Assembly (NCBI RefSeq): GCF_026151205.1
Contig: NC_087083.1
Coordinates: forward strand, 3,176,536-3,240,535
DNA: 64,000 nucleotides
Source: Bolinopsis microptera
Taxonomy: Eukaryota; Ctenophora; Tentaculata; Lobata; Bolinopsidae
Direction of reading: 5' to 3'
Made by a program: the position numbers and the translations under genes. Positions 26,626 through 39,070 of this stretch are shown piece by piece. The first letter of the stretch is position 1; every line of letters begins with the position of its first letter. The notes under the pieces are model-generated. The model made no database searches and was not told the DNA's origin. It was given only the letters and a program-made list of their open reading frames with translations.

Positions 26626-27985
26626 CCGGTCTTGTATCAGTTATAGTACATACCAGTATAAGTAGTATGTTACAGTGCAGACCGTCAGTCAGTGTTGAGC
26701 AGTATAATAGTACCAGTAATACCAGTAGTACCATTGTATAGTACAATTAGTAGTAAGTATAGTTTATGTGTACAGGCCAGTAGTAGCCATGTTACGATCT
26801 TACGATGTTATCCAATAACACACCAACAACTACAACTCCCTACAACAATTATTAAATTATCAACAGAGCATTTATACATGCTCCTGTTCTGTAGAAAGCA
26901 AAGTTTAAAACGCAGACAGAGCTGGAACCTCTTATACCTTTATACATAATACTCTAATAATATATACTATGATAATGTATAGTCTAATACTATAATAGCT
27001 GTAGTGATTACGGAATATAGCGCTCTCCATTAGCTATCTCTCTCCAGCTATTAGCCACTTCCACCATTATTCTCCTCACACTCCTCACTTACTCCTTACT
27101 TACTCCTCACACTCCTCCTACTCACTACATTAAAACATTAATAATACTACTCTACTCGGCTCACTGCTAGTGAGCAATTACACATATGTAGTCTGATGAC
27201 TCCTCCTTCTTCTTCCATTAAATGGTATTAACTCATAGGGAATGATTATCATTTCTCTCTGAAGTTATACTCGGGGATTGTTGTTTGGTACTGATATTTC
27301 TTGGTATTTATTGGTCAGAGCTATAATTGTACGATGTACGCCACATCTTCAGATCTTTCCATATACTCTTGTCTCGCATCAGAGTTCACAGTTCTTTTTA
27401 GAAATTCTCCAACTTTCTTCAATAACACACACATCTCTGTCTCAGTCAATTTGTTTATAACCGTGTGTTACGAAATTCCCACTGTCTCCGAAATTTACCC
27501 CGAACCAATCCTTAGTAGCAGCAGCCGACGTCATCAGTAAACAGATAGTACGTAGGGAGGGAGTCTGTGCTGCTTAACTGCTTACAGTCGCTGTTTACTA
27601 ATAACTTTTACTCCTTCATAATAACTTTTGTGTTGTGCGGGAGGGTTGGTCACAGCTGCTGTGTAAAAGCTCTTAAGTAGCTGGTGCCGCGCAGTACGCC
27701 GTTTAGATTTACGTTTTTTGAAAAAGTTCTCCGTTGTATTTTATATGGTTTGTTTTTGCTTTAGTCGCTTACTTTTAAAGTTTTAAGGTATTCAGTGGCT
27801 CGATAGAGTAATTGCTTACGTTAAATTTTGGTACATTAATGTATAGTGTCCATACGAGATGTTAAAATTATTATTTTTCTTTAGTGGACACAATTTCAAA
27901 GTATCACAACTCTTGCAGTTGGATCGCCTGGTGTATTTAGGGAGAGCGATTATGAATACGCGATTATGAATGCCCAAGATGAGCT
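26626..27985. other. Region upstream of the RhoGEF gene
   Basis: No coding exon recognised. It probably holds the promoter and 5' leader of the RhoGEF gene. Immediately before its start codon are three upstream ATGs at 27,952, 27,966 and 27,979, each opening a tiny frame. The one from 27,966 stops with TGA overlapping the main start (ATGA). CT-rich blocks of CTCCTCACACTCCT type lie at 27,085-27,125. Confidence 0.5.
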
Positions 27986-30900
27986 ATGAAACTATCGGAA
28001 ACTGATGACGCAACAAAAAATGATACGATAGTTAACGATGAACGATTAAAATCATTCTTCGAGTCGAATGATGAAAGGTTCAGAAAACTGATCAACGAGC
28101 ACCGGCAGTTTCAGTTGAATCAGAGAAAAGCACTTTTTAACCGGGCGCTAAGACAAACTTTATCTCAAAGTATGGTAAACCCTATACACCCCGGACTTCA
28201 GGCAATCAGGACTTACGAATCAGCGGATAGAACAGATAGCGATAACAGAGGGTCTCCTTCCTCTGACACCCAAGTAAGGAATGTTAGTAGGAACCTGCCC
28301 ACACCTAGATACTATGTTCCGAAACGTCTTCCAAAGCGACCAACTACTCCCAGACATGCCTCATTTGATGAAAACAATGCTGTTATTCTTAACTCACCAC
28401 GGAGCCCTTTCTTTAACAATTCGTTTGGGATAAAAGCTTTGGAACGTCGGATTGAGGAAGATATGAGGATACAGAGTGAGCGCAGAAAACAGCCAGGTGG
28501 AATACAAAGGAGCATTTCTCTCGATGCTCCAAGTTCAACTCAAAATGATTCCTTGACTGTAACAAACCTGAATACCTCGTCTAGTTTTACTCACGGTACA
28601 AAGTCTCGACCTAATTTCCTCTCACCCCCACAAAACCGAGCCAGCAATCAAGCCCTTACTATCAGCGAGGCTGTACTGTTAGCGAATAAAAAGATCAAAG
28701 ATGCTGTTGATGATAGAGATCTCGTCCGGACAGACCCAAAAGATCCAAGACCACCTCTGAAACGACAAAATAAAGTGGTAGCTGAACAAAAGGTCGGTGA
28801 CGAAGATTTAGTCGATCAATCCACGAAAGAAACTTATTTATCTGGATCAGCTTCAGATTCATTTTTCCAAACTGAGATGTTTCAAGACAGTGAGACGAAG
28901 CAACTAAGCTGCAGACAATCGTTGGTTTCCTTTAATGATATTGTGGAATACCTCTCCATTTCAACTGAAAATGATAGTTTTGAGGAGAATTGGAGAATGG
29001 CCGGGGAGCTTCAGGCTATGTTTGGTCAGTATAGGAGTGATTCAATTGAGCAATGTGAGGATGTTAACCACGAAAACAAAATGATGGAAAACGAAGAAAA
29101 CGCAAACTCTGGTGCTAAAGAGAACGATGAAGTCCAAGTGAATACGGAAAAAGTTCAGGTATAATCAATAATCTGTTGCAATTTTTTACGCCATGAACAT
29201 CTTTACTTATATATACACGCATTTCAATCCACCGGCCAGCAATGAACCCTGTGGCAATGTTACTCGTTGGTTGAGAATCGATTAAAGTGTGCCACAATTG
29301 ACAATTTATTTTGAATGTACATTGCAAAAGTATATTATCTAATAAGCACTTATATAATTATCGGTATTATATATATAAGACGCCTATTATATATATAAGA
29401 CGCCTATGAAGAGCTGCAGTATAATTCCACCATCGGTCACGGCGGGGGGGGGGGGAGATAGTGGTTCAATCACTGGAATTTATTTAGCTGTATAATGTAC
29501 AAATACTTTTAGACCCTACAATTGGTAACAGAAAAAGTTTCCTTGTTTCTAAAAACTCAAAATCTATATAAAATCATTTCAGAACGAATTATGGGGAAGT
29601 TGTGCAAGGAGACAAAGGTTAAAAGACACTTCCTGGAGACGCCTTTGTAGTGACTCTCAGGATCTAGACATCATTAAAACATCCAGCAAAGATGGTTAGT
29701 GGATAATAATTGGTTACTAAATGGTTATTAAGTGTTTTCTAAGTGGTTACTAAGTGGTTACTAAGTGGTTACTAAGTGGTTACTAAGTGGTTACTAAGTG
29801 GTTACTAAGTGGTTACTAAGTGGTTACTAAGTGGTTACTAAGTGGTTACTAAGTGGTTACTAAGTGGTTACTAAGTGGTTACTAAGTGGTTTACCAGGCC
29901 AGAATATATTTTTAGGGCTAGTGCAGGGTGCTTATTTTCATTCATGCTTTTTTTCCCAGATTAAGAAACCATCCTAGTTTTACAATAATTATTTAACACA
30001 ACCTAAACTCCAACTAATTCTAATTAACTAATTAACTAACTAACTCCCTGACTCTAATTAATTCTACCTAAACTGTACCTTAAGTCAAACTTAACTCGAA
30101 CAGAACTCTAACTCATTATATTCTAAGTACGTAATATAATTTAGAATTTATTATTACAGTAATAATGTAATAAGCATTTGCATTTTGCACGCGGTATCAT
30201 CCAATCATTGCAGCCACTACCAAGGACAGTAACTTAAACAGTGACATCATCAACGAGGAGGCTGAACCAAAAGGAGATACTAATCACAAAGATAGAGTTC
30301 AGGTACTAGTATTTTTCGGGTCAAGTTGTTAAGTGGTTACTAAGTGGTAACTAAGTGGTTACTAAGTGGTTACTAAGAGGTCAAGTTTTCCTGTGGCAGA
30401 TTTATTGTTGCAATCAACGTGATGATGACTTTATAAAATACAAACTGCAGGTTGCTTTATTAAAGTTACACTGGTGTGTTTGATGACAATAGCATGATAA
30501 TATGTGCCTATTATCTAACATCGTATTCAATTAGTTCTGCCTTCTTAGTAAACAATTAGTGGTATATAAGTATCATGGTATTTACATTCCGCTCAACTAT
30601 GGATATATCGAAAATATGAATTTCCCTTGTCTAGACTTCTCCTATCTCTAAGTCTGAGCAGACATCTCCTAACTATATATCTCATTTTTAATAAATAAGA
30701 ATTCAGTAATAGTTAAAGTTAAAGAAATTTGGTTATAGTTGACAATTAAAGAATGTGATTTTCTTACCTTAAAAAAAATAATTTAGTCTGATGAAAGAAA
30801 AAATGCACAAATATTTGCATTATCTTATTGAATTATTAGAGAAAGAAAACGTTTGAAACTTCTTAAACTGTAAATGATTTTCATAGTTAATAATTCGTTG

Positions 30901-33900
30901 TCAGGTTCAAAGAACGCGACCGGGGGAAGTAAAACGGCCCAAAAAATCGTTAATCTTAGACAAGATTCCCACGCAACATAGCATAGGTAAAGTAAAATTT
31001 AGTTCAAGAAACCAATTTTTATAATTCACAACGAGACGCTAATTTTGATTCACCATACTGAAAATATATCTATATCCAATATTGTTTTATATCGATAACT
31101 TAATCGTTACAATTATTACAATACCATTTTTTCTGTTTATACACTTCCTTCTTAAATTCAGAAGAGAACGGTTCAACTGATTTGTCTCAGAATTTGTCCC
31201 CTAAAAACTTAACTTCAGCTTCATCTCCCATGAGCAGTAAATCAGGTGCAGTTAATCTACTTTACTCACGCGTGACTTTTACTTGACTCACGCGTGACTT
31301 TTACTTGACTCACGCGTGACTTTTACTTAAAAGTGAATTGATTGTTTATCTAAGATGTAGATTCTATGATAATTTCATGGAACTATTTCAGCTGCATGCT
31401 AAGCAATAAATTTAAATTTAATCAACTTTTTTTTCTTGTTTGAATACTTTACGGATATCACCTAGAATACAATTATGAAATTAATTATGATATTAACCCA
31501 GGGTCCACAGCACCAAGCTGTCTATCCTCCCCACTCCCGCACTCCACAACCAGTTGTGTCTCCACTCCGTCCGCAAGTTGTGTCTCCACCCCTACTTCCA
31601 TCTCAACCACATCTTCTTCTAACTCAACTGGGACCTGTGGTTCAGACTGCTTGTGTCACTCTAATTCTACTAAGTAGGAATTACTTGCTTAGCTTTTACT
31701 CTAATTCTACTAAGTAGGAATAACTTGCTTAGCTTTTACTCTAATTCTACTAAGTAGGAATTACTTGCTTAGCTTTTACTCTAATTCTACTAAGTAGGAA
31801 TTACTTGCTTAGCTTTTACTCTAATTCTACTAAGTAGGAATTACTTGCTTAGCTTTTACTCTAATTCTACTAAGTAGGAATTACTTGCTTAGCTTTTACT
31901 CTAATTCTACTAAGTAGGAATTACTTGCTTAGGTTTTACTCTAGTTCTACTAAGTAGGAATTACTTGCTTAGCTTTTACTCTAATTCTACTAAGTAGGAA
32001 TTACTTGCTTAGCTTTTACTCTAATTCTACTAAGTAGGAATTACTTGCTTAGCTTTTACTCTAATTCTACTAAGTAGGAATTACTTGCTTAGCTTTTACT
32101 CTAATTCTACTAAGTAGGAATTACTTGCTTAGCTTTTACTCTAATTCTACTAAGTAGGAATTACTTGCTTAGCTTTTACTCTAATTCTACTAAGTAGGAA
32201 TTACTTGCTTAGCTTTTACTCTAATTCTACTAAGTAGGAATTACTTGCTTAGCTTTTACTCTAATTCTACTAAGTAGGAATTACTTGCTTAGCTTTTACT
32301 CTAATTCTACTAAGTAGGAATTACTTGCTTAGCTTTTACTCTAATTCTACTAAGTAGGAATTACTTGCTTAGCTTTTACTCTAATTCTACTAAGTAGGAA
32401 TTACTTGCTTAGCTTTTACTCTAATTCTACTAAGTAGGAATTACTTGCTTAGCTTTTACTCTAATTCTACTAAGTAGGAATTACTTGCTTAGCTTTTACT
32501 CTAATTCTACTAAGTAGGAATTACTTGCTTAGCTTTTACTCTAATTCTACTAAGTAGGAATTACTTGCTTAGCTTTTACTCTAATTCTACTAAGTAGGAA
32601 TTACTTGCTTAGCTTTTACTCTAATTCTACTAAGTAGGAATTACTTGCTTAGCTTTTACTCTAATTCTACTAAGTAGGAATTACTTGCTTAGCTTTTACT
32701 CTAATTCTACTAAGTAGGAATTACTTGCTTAGCTTTTACTCTAATTCTACTAAGTAGGAATTACTTGCTTAGCTTTTACTCTAATTCTACTAAGTAGGAA
32801 TTACTTGCTTAGCTTTTACTCTAATTCTACTAAGTAGGAATTACTTGCTTAGCTTTTACTCTAATTCTACTAAGTAGGAATTACTTGCTTAGCTTTTACT
32901 CTAATTCTACTAAGTAGGAATTACTTGCTTAGCTTTTACTCTAATTCTACTAAGTAGGAATTACTTGCTTAGCTTTTACTCTAATTCTACTAAGTAGGAA
33001 TTACTTGCTTAGCTTTTACTCTAATTCTACTAAGTAGGAATTACTTGCTTAGCTTTTACTCTAATTCTACTAAGTAGGAATTACTTGCTTAGCTTTTACT
33101 CTAATTCTACTAAGTAGGAATTACTTGCTTAGCTTTTACTCTAATTCTACTAAGTAGGAATTACTTGCTTAGCTTTTACTCTAATTCTACTAAGTAGGAA
33201 TTACTTGCTTAGCTTTTACTCTAATTCTACTAAGTAGGAATTACTTGCTTAGCTTTTACTCTAATTCTACTAAGTAGGAATTACTTGCTTAGCTTTTACT
33301 CTAATTCTACTAAGTAGGAATTACTTGCTTAGCTTTTACTCTAATTCTACTAAGTAGGAATTACTTGCTTAGCTTTTACTCTAATTCTACTAAGTAGGAA
33401 TAACTTGCTTAGCTTTTACTCTAATTCTACTAAGTAGGAATTACTTGCTTAGCTTTTACTCTAATTCTACTAAGTAGGAATTACTTGCTTAGCTTTTACT
33501 CTAATTCTACTAAGTAGGAATTACTTGCTTAGCTTTTACTCTAATTCTACTAAGTAGGAATTACTTGCTTAGCTTTTACTCTAATTCTACTAAGTAGGAA
33601 TTAATTGCTTAGCTTTTATGATACTGGGGCTTTTTTTGATATTTTGTAATCTCTCATTTAGTTTTTAATAATTAGAAATGCAAACCACTTTTAAGTTCTC
33701 TTCCTTCAGAAAAGAAAGAGAGTTTTTCAACTTTGACCGACAAAAGACAATGACTTTAGGGACTCACGAAGTTAGGGTCATGTCTCCCACTACATCAGAA
33801 GATCAACACACCTACAGTACTGATCAGAAATCGTACGTTTCGTGCAAAAATATGAAAAATATTTGCTACTGAATCAATTTGTAATTATTTTGATATGACT

Positions 33901-36900
33901 ATTAAATCATATCATTAACATAAAATTAAATCTGTTAACAAGTGACATTAAGTGGTAACTTTATAACAATCACAGTATTTAAAATTGCCCTAACCTCAGG
34001 AGCACTTCAAGTTGTGGACAAACATCAGCACACCGGGTTGAAGACAGACCCGCCCAGTTAGAAACTAAGAGCCGTACCAAAAGCAGGAAAATTAAGAGAG
34101 TGCCATTTAACTTAGCTCGCATCAGCACCGACTCTGTTGATGAGGTGTTTACTCCACGTAATTTTGGTGAGTGAGGATCACGTTACCAAGATATGATATC
34201 TGGGAGGTACTGAATAGTAAAATACCTGGGAGATACTAATAACTGAATAGTGAATATCCATATTCTATATTCGAGCAGTCTGAAATTGCGAGTACTTTCT
34301 GGTGTAGATATAAAGTTACAAAAGCTTTATAATTTTTTTTTTTCAATTATGACAGAAATGATCAAACTTGGTGTCTTTGTGACAGATTTTCCGGCAATCC
34401 TAGAAAGTGGATAAGTGTTGTGTTTATGTGTGATTACAAATATAAAACTGTTACTGTGTGCGAGTGTGTGTATTTGCATGTGTGTGCATGTTTTGTGTGA
34501 TTTTTGTGTGATTTTAGTATGATTTTCATACTTGACTGAGAATAAATGAGTGGTATAATTTGAATAGATTCAAATCGTCTTCAATTGGTTTATAATTAGG
34601 TAAATTTGGTCCTAATTTAGTCTGCAAGTGAAACAACAAAAAAATCAACATTGTCTTAAAGAAGCTTAAAGAAGTTGCAAAAAGCATATCACGAAATGTA
34701 AATTACGACCTATACTAAAACTCACCCACATGTCGTCGAGTCTCGACATTTACAAACCTCCGAATCATTAGCATTGTCGAATTCTTATCTTCCCTTTTTT
34801 CATAAGATGTTATTGATTCCCCCATCATAGGAAAAGATAAAGAACAGTCGTCCACAGAAAATGGAGAACCACATTCACTTGGAAAGAAGTTTCAGCAAAC
34901 CCGCAAATCTTGCAAACAGCGCCGCGCTTCCGTGAAACTGGGTGCATTTTTAAATTTTGAATGATTTATTTGAATAATTTATTTTTTAATCAATAAACTT
35001 TCAAATTGTTACACAAATACATCATTTTATTTCAAAGAAAATTCGCCGAATGACCTTACATGCCTTGACAAGTGACCGAGTGTAAACAAAATTAGGGACA
35101 CCGAAACATCTAAATGTAATAAATATGATAACTTTATGAATGATTAAATAAATCCCGATGTATATTTTTGATAAGATAAGAATCATATCCATATCACAAA
35201 TTCAAGCAAACTTTCCAAAATGAATTCATTTGGACAAATGATTTTGATGGGGTATAAATAAAAGCCGTTTACTTGACTATTTTGTCACTCACTAACTGTT
35301 GTGATTAGAATTTAGAATAATGTACTGTAACTTGTACTGTAATTTTGACTTTCCCACCCTTGACACCTGTCCACCACATCAGCTGATGACGATTAACACA
35401 TGTTTATTGAAAGCTTCTAACAGTTAAACTATCATATCACTTATATGTTTTTAACCCAACTCCATTCAGAATAATGAAGGTCACGTGATATGATATTGTT
35501 TAATGTTTACTCAGGTAATCACCGAGTCACGATAGAATCGCCAACTTCCTCCGAGGGCGACAATACCTCCGAGGGTGAAAATACCAGGTTTTTATTAAAA
35601 ACCTTTGTAATTATGTTATCGTTATGTAACGGACTTGTAATTTTTTCTTATCTGAAAATTCAACTGGCTGCTTCATTTCATATTACTATATTAGTTTCTT
35701 CGTATGGAACATATTACATTTGAAGTAAGGCACGGATCTGACACATCTACTTAGGGCAGCTTCAATGTCCGAGCAGATATGATTGTTCTACACATCTGTC
35801 TATTCAGCATGAGCTTGTTCATCTGACACATGTGCTCCATTATAAAGATCTTCCTGATTTCCAATTATTGTCCTTTACACATTTGCTCACATCACTCACA
35901 GTCAGCCGCTCTGACATGGTTAACCACCTTCCTTGTGTTGTTGGTTAATCATATGAGCGGGATATAAATACCTTATTTCATTTTCATTTTCAATCCAGTC
36001 GACAGGGTACAGACGAAGACCATGCTTCAGCTAAATCAAGTCTCAGCGAATCTGATGGAGCTAAACATAAAATATCTGTCGCCAGTTCCTGCGAGTGGTG
36101 AGGAATTTAGTTTTGTAGAGTAGAGTCTCTTCTAGAAATTGAAAAGTTTCATGCAATATTGGTCAACTACTTTATCAAAATCGAGCTTCACAGAAAAATT
36201 AAGGAATTAAGGAATTAGGTTCATTGAATATCATAAATGAAAGTATTTGCACGTATCAAATAACGGAGTAGTTCGCTGTTTATTAGTCTCATGATTGAAA
36301 TACTGATATCTGGATATTATCCGGTTGGAAGAGACAAGGACAAGTGAAACAAGGAAGTTAGGAGTAAGGGCAAATTTTCGGCGTCAACGCCATCTTCAGG
36401 CTAAAATTGTTATAAATGTTAGTATGTAATAAATGCTTCTATACTAGTTAAAATGCTAAATTGAAATTACACACACTGAATACAGGTTACATCAAATTTG
36501 CACGCAGGTTGACGGACAATGAGGGCTACTATGAAGACTCGTTAAACATAGACAAACTAGAAGACAAATACAAGCTGGAGAGGATCAGCCAGCAGAAACA
36601 GCTCAGAATGTCACAGAGCTTTAATGATGGAGGTCCTAGACTTTCCAAATCAAATTCTCTCAAAAAGTTTAATTCTGAGGGAGATATTTGTGTGAGTGAT
36701 GTGTTACTTTTCATTCATATAACTACTTATAACTACTAATAACTACTAATAACTACTAAGTAATCAAGGGCATATTATGTTCATTGTAGATTTTGTAGCG
36801 AAATGAAACAAGGCCTACAATCTGCATTATCTGATGTCATTCAATCTTTTAGGTTTTTTACTTAATTATAAAGTCTATAGATGACAAGTTTCTTTTGGTT

Positions 36901-38794
36901 TTCTAGTAAATATCAGATTGTAACATGATAGAATAAATTTAAAAAGAAAATATCTTCAAAATTGTATACTTTATAGACTTGCAGAAGTACATTAAAATAC
37001 ATACACTCCGCAAGCAATCCTTGTACAATCATGTGTTCAGGACATAAGCTCGTGCGATAGGAAAAAGTCTAAAATGACGATTGTGGAATTGTACGAAACT
37101 GAAAAGAACTACACCTCCAACCTGTTGACCATACTCGAGGTTTGTTGTACACTAAAATTACTTAGTTAATTATTTAATTCAGAATTAATTAGATAATTAA
37201 TTGATTCGTACACAAACACAATGACCTTTGTCAGGTGTTTGCTGAACCTATAAAAGAGATGGGACTTCTAGCTAAAAAGACACACTCGATTCTGTTTCCC
37301 AATCAGTTGATAAGGCTAGTTTATCAGCATTCTGTGTTTCTTGGGAGGCTCGAAGAACGGCTCAATAATTGGCATCATGTTCAGAAAATCGGGGATCTGT
37401 TTTCTGGTATGTTATTTTGCTATGTAAAGATGCTGTCCCTATTAAGCTATTACACATTGATATGGTGTAACCGAATTGATTTATACTTTTGCTTCGATGC
37501 ATATCGAAAGGTCTTTTTAGATTCATTGATTGATAATTTATAAATTTAATATGAGAATGTTTTCATATATTTGATATTTCAACTAACGAACCTTTAACTT
37601 TAACCACTGATAGCTGTTGTAACACGAGGATAACTTCAATAACTTACGAATGTTTATATAAAAAGAAAATCCAAGACACTAATAATTTCAACAGGGTTCA
37701 ACTATCATAGTAAGTATGTTTAAATAAAAGGAAAATGTAAAACACTTATAACTTAATACTTATAACAGGGTTTAAAGAGGAAACAAAAGGAGGTCTCTTC
37801 AAAGTTTACCTCAGCTATATTACCCACTTCCCCCTACTGTTCGAGAAGTTATCTAAGATGTCCACTACAAACGAACGGTTCAGACACTACATACAGAAGT
37901 GTAGGCAGGAAGTGGCAGCCTGCCAGAGACTTTCTCTACTTTCTCTGCTCTACAATCCTATACAGGTACAAGAGAACCTAGCGTTCATTTTTATGTCCGT
38001 TCAGATAAAGTCCGACAAGGTAGTTAAATTAGTCATTAGATACGTGTCTTTGAGCGTTCATTTTATTGTTCGTTAAAAATTTTGTCCGTTCACGCAATGT
38101 CCGGTCAAATAACGTCCGATAAGGTATGCAAACTCTATTCATTTCTCTGTTGATATTGTTAAATTATATTCAGTTTAATACCCCGCTATACTCAGTTATT
38201 AATTAACACTTTCAGAGACTTCCTCAGTATCTAATGCTTCTGAAGACCTACTCAAAACACTTAGACCCCCAACATGCGGATTGTGATCCTGTCCATAGTG
38301 CTACCACATCTCTTCAGACCTTATTATTCATGGCTAACAAGTAAGGGAGCTAAAGGATGACTTTTATTTTCGCCCATTGACGAATGAATTGTTTTAAAAT
38401 TATATTGCTAGCTTTAATTAAATCACAAATGCACATATTTGCTCGACCAATAAATGTAAGTAATTTATCAAGTAATTAATTATCAAAACTGTAACTCCAC
38501 CCCTTATCCAGGTTGTGTAACTTCCGAAAAGAAGGTCCCGGAGCAATTAAACTACCCCCCACAACCAGCGCCCCTCACCAGAGCTCAGATCGGAGGTCAT
38601 CAGACTCTGCCACTCCGGACAACAACGCCACACCGGACAGCAACCACCCAGCTGTGGAGAGGAAACCCACCCACCACAGAAAACTGTCAACACTGCTCAA
38701 TGTTCTTACTTTTAGCAGCGTTATAAAGAAGAGGAAGAAGGACAGGGATAAGAATGCGAACAGTTCTAGTTGTGTTTCCTGTAGTACTGACTGA
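27986..38794 (+). CDS. RhoGEF with DH domain and no visible PH domain, 1114 aa, 17 exons
   Basis: Exons: 27986-29158, 29583-29694, 30214-30302, 30905-30986, 31162-31245, 31502-31673, 33710-33832, 34000-34166, 34831-34941, 35515-35587, 35999-36097, 36508-36691, 37041-37139, 37235-37406, 37769-37965, 38216-38340 and 38512-38794. All junctions are GT-AG and in phase (3345 nt). An in-frame TGA directly precedes the ATG. Residues 1 to about 830 are Ser/Thr/Asp-rich, basic-acidic and apparently disordered. From about 835 a Dbl-homology domain begins (MTIVELYETEKNYTSNLLTI). It contains LFKVYLSYITHFPLLFEKL and the signature helix QRLPQYLMLLKTYSKHL and ends near 1020. The DH domain is the catalytic part of Rho-family exchange factors. 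The last 94 residues are a low-complexity, Lys-rich tail with no PH strand pattern. The subfamily is uncertain. Confidence 0.88.
29710..29890. repeat. 11-bp array GGTTACTAAGT in a RhoGEF intron
   Basis: About 15 copies directly after the donor of exon 2 (GTTAGTGG at 29,695). Each unit contains TTACTAAG, which resembles a branch-point core. A second short block of four units lies in the next intron at 30,331-30,379. Confidence 0.93.
31257..31330. repeat. 22-bp repeat, three copies, in a RhoGEF intron
   Basis: The unit contains the palindrome TCACGCGTGA followed by CTTTTACTTGAC. It starts 12 bp after the splice donor of exon 5. Confidence 0.88.
31657..33620. repeat. 40-bp array, about 49 copies, built on an exon-intron junction
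   Basis: Each unit contains ACTCTAATTCTACTAA followed by GTAGGAATTACTTGCTTAGC and TTTT. The first 16 bases equal the last 16 bases of RhoGEF exon 6 (with the preceding CACTCT/TACTCT difference), and the next six are the exon's own donor, GTAGGA. The array therefore repeats the exon end plus its 5' splice site. Copies are almost identical; the few variants include TAACTTGC at about 31,720 and 33,401 and a G/A pair near 31,930. The intron closes with the acceptor TCTTCCTTCAG at 33,709. Confidence 0.95.
37978..38124 (+). mobile_element. Two copies of the GTCCGTTCA element in a RhoGEF intron
   Basis: The first part (CCTAGCGTTCATTTTTATG ... GTCCGACAAGGTAG) is followed by a longer copy from about 38,050 (GAGCGTTCATTTTATTGTTC ... 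GTCCGATAAGGTA). They begin 12 bp after the donor of exon 15. Confidence 0.7.
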
Positions 38795-38906
38795 GAGCGT
38801 CCTAGTTCTAGTTGTGTTTCCTGTAGTTACGCTGACTTAGAACGTCGTAGTTTTTAAAATCGATTTCAGATGAAATTTTGTGGTGTTTCACAAAATTATC
38901 AATAAA
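38795..38906 (+). terminator. RhoGEF 3' UTR with a polyadenylation signal
   Basis: AATAAA lies at 38,901-38,906, about 105 bp after the stop. The sequence around the stop codon (AGTTCTAGTTGTGTTTCCTG at 38,761) is duplicated at 38,808 in the UTR, so the last coding residues have a non-coding tandem copy. Confidence 0.6.
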
Positions 38907-39070
38907 ATGGTTGGATTGTTTATGTTATAGTAATATTGGTTGATTTAAGGTCTAGGGTAAAATATTTTCTACCGATGGCTCGACGAGAGAAAATACTGTT
39001 TTAAGGAAAATCTAAAATGTCTAACTCATTTATCATTTCAAGACAGCTATCTTTTTAACCATGACAACGG

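Noticed and set aside
31475-31717. Plus frame MKLIMILTQGPQHQAVYPPH
   Set aside because: It overlaps RhoGEF exon 6 in another frame and begins upstream of the acceptor; the phased exon reads a Ser/Thr/Cys-rich peptide instead.
31657-33620. CRISPR-like regularity of the 40-bp repeats
   Set aside because: There are no unique spacers; this is a head-to-tail array in a eukaryotic intron.
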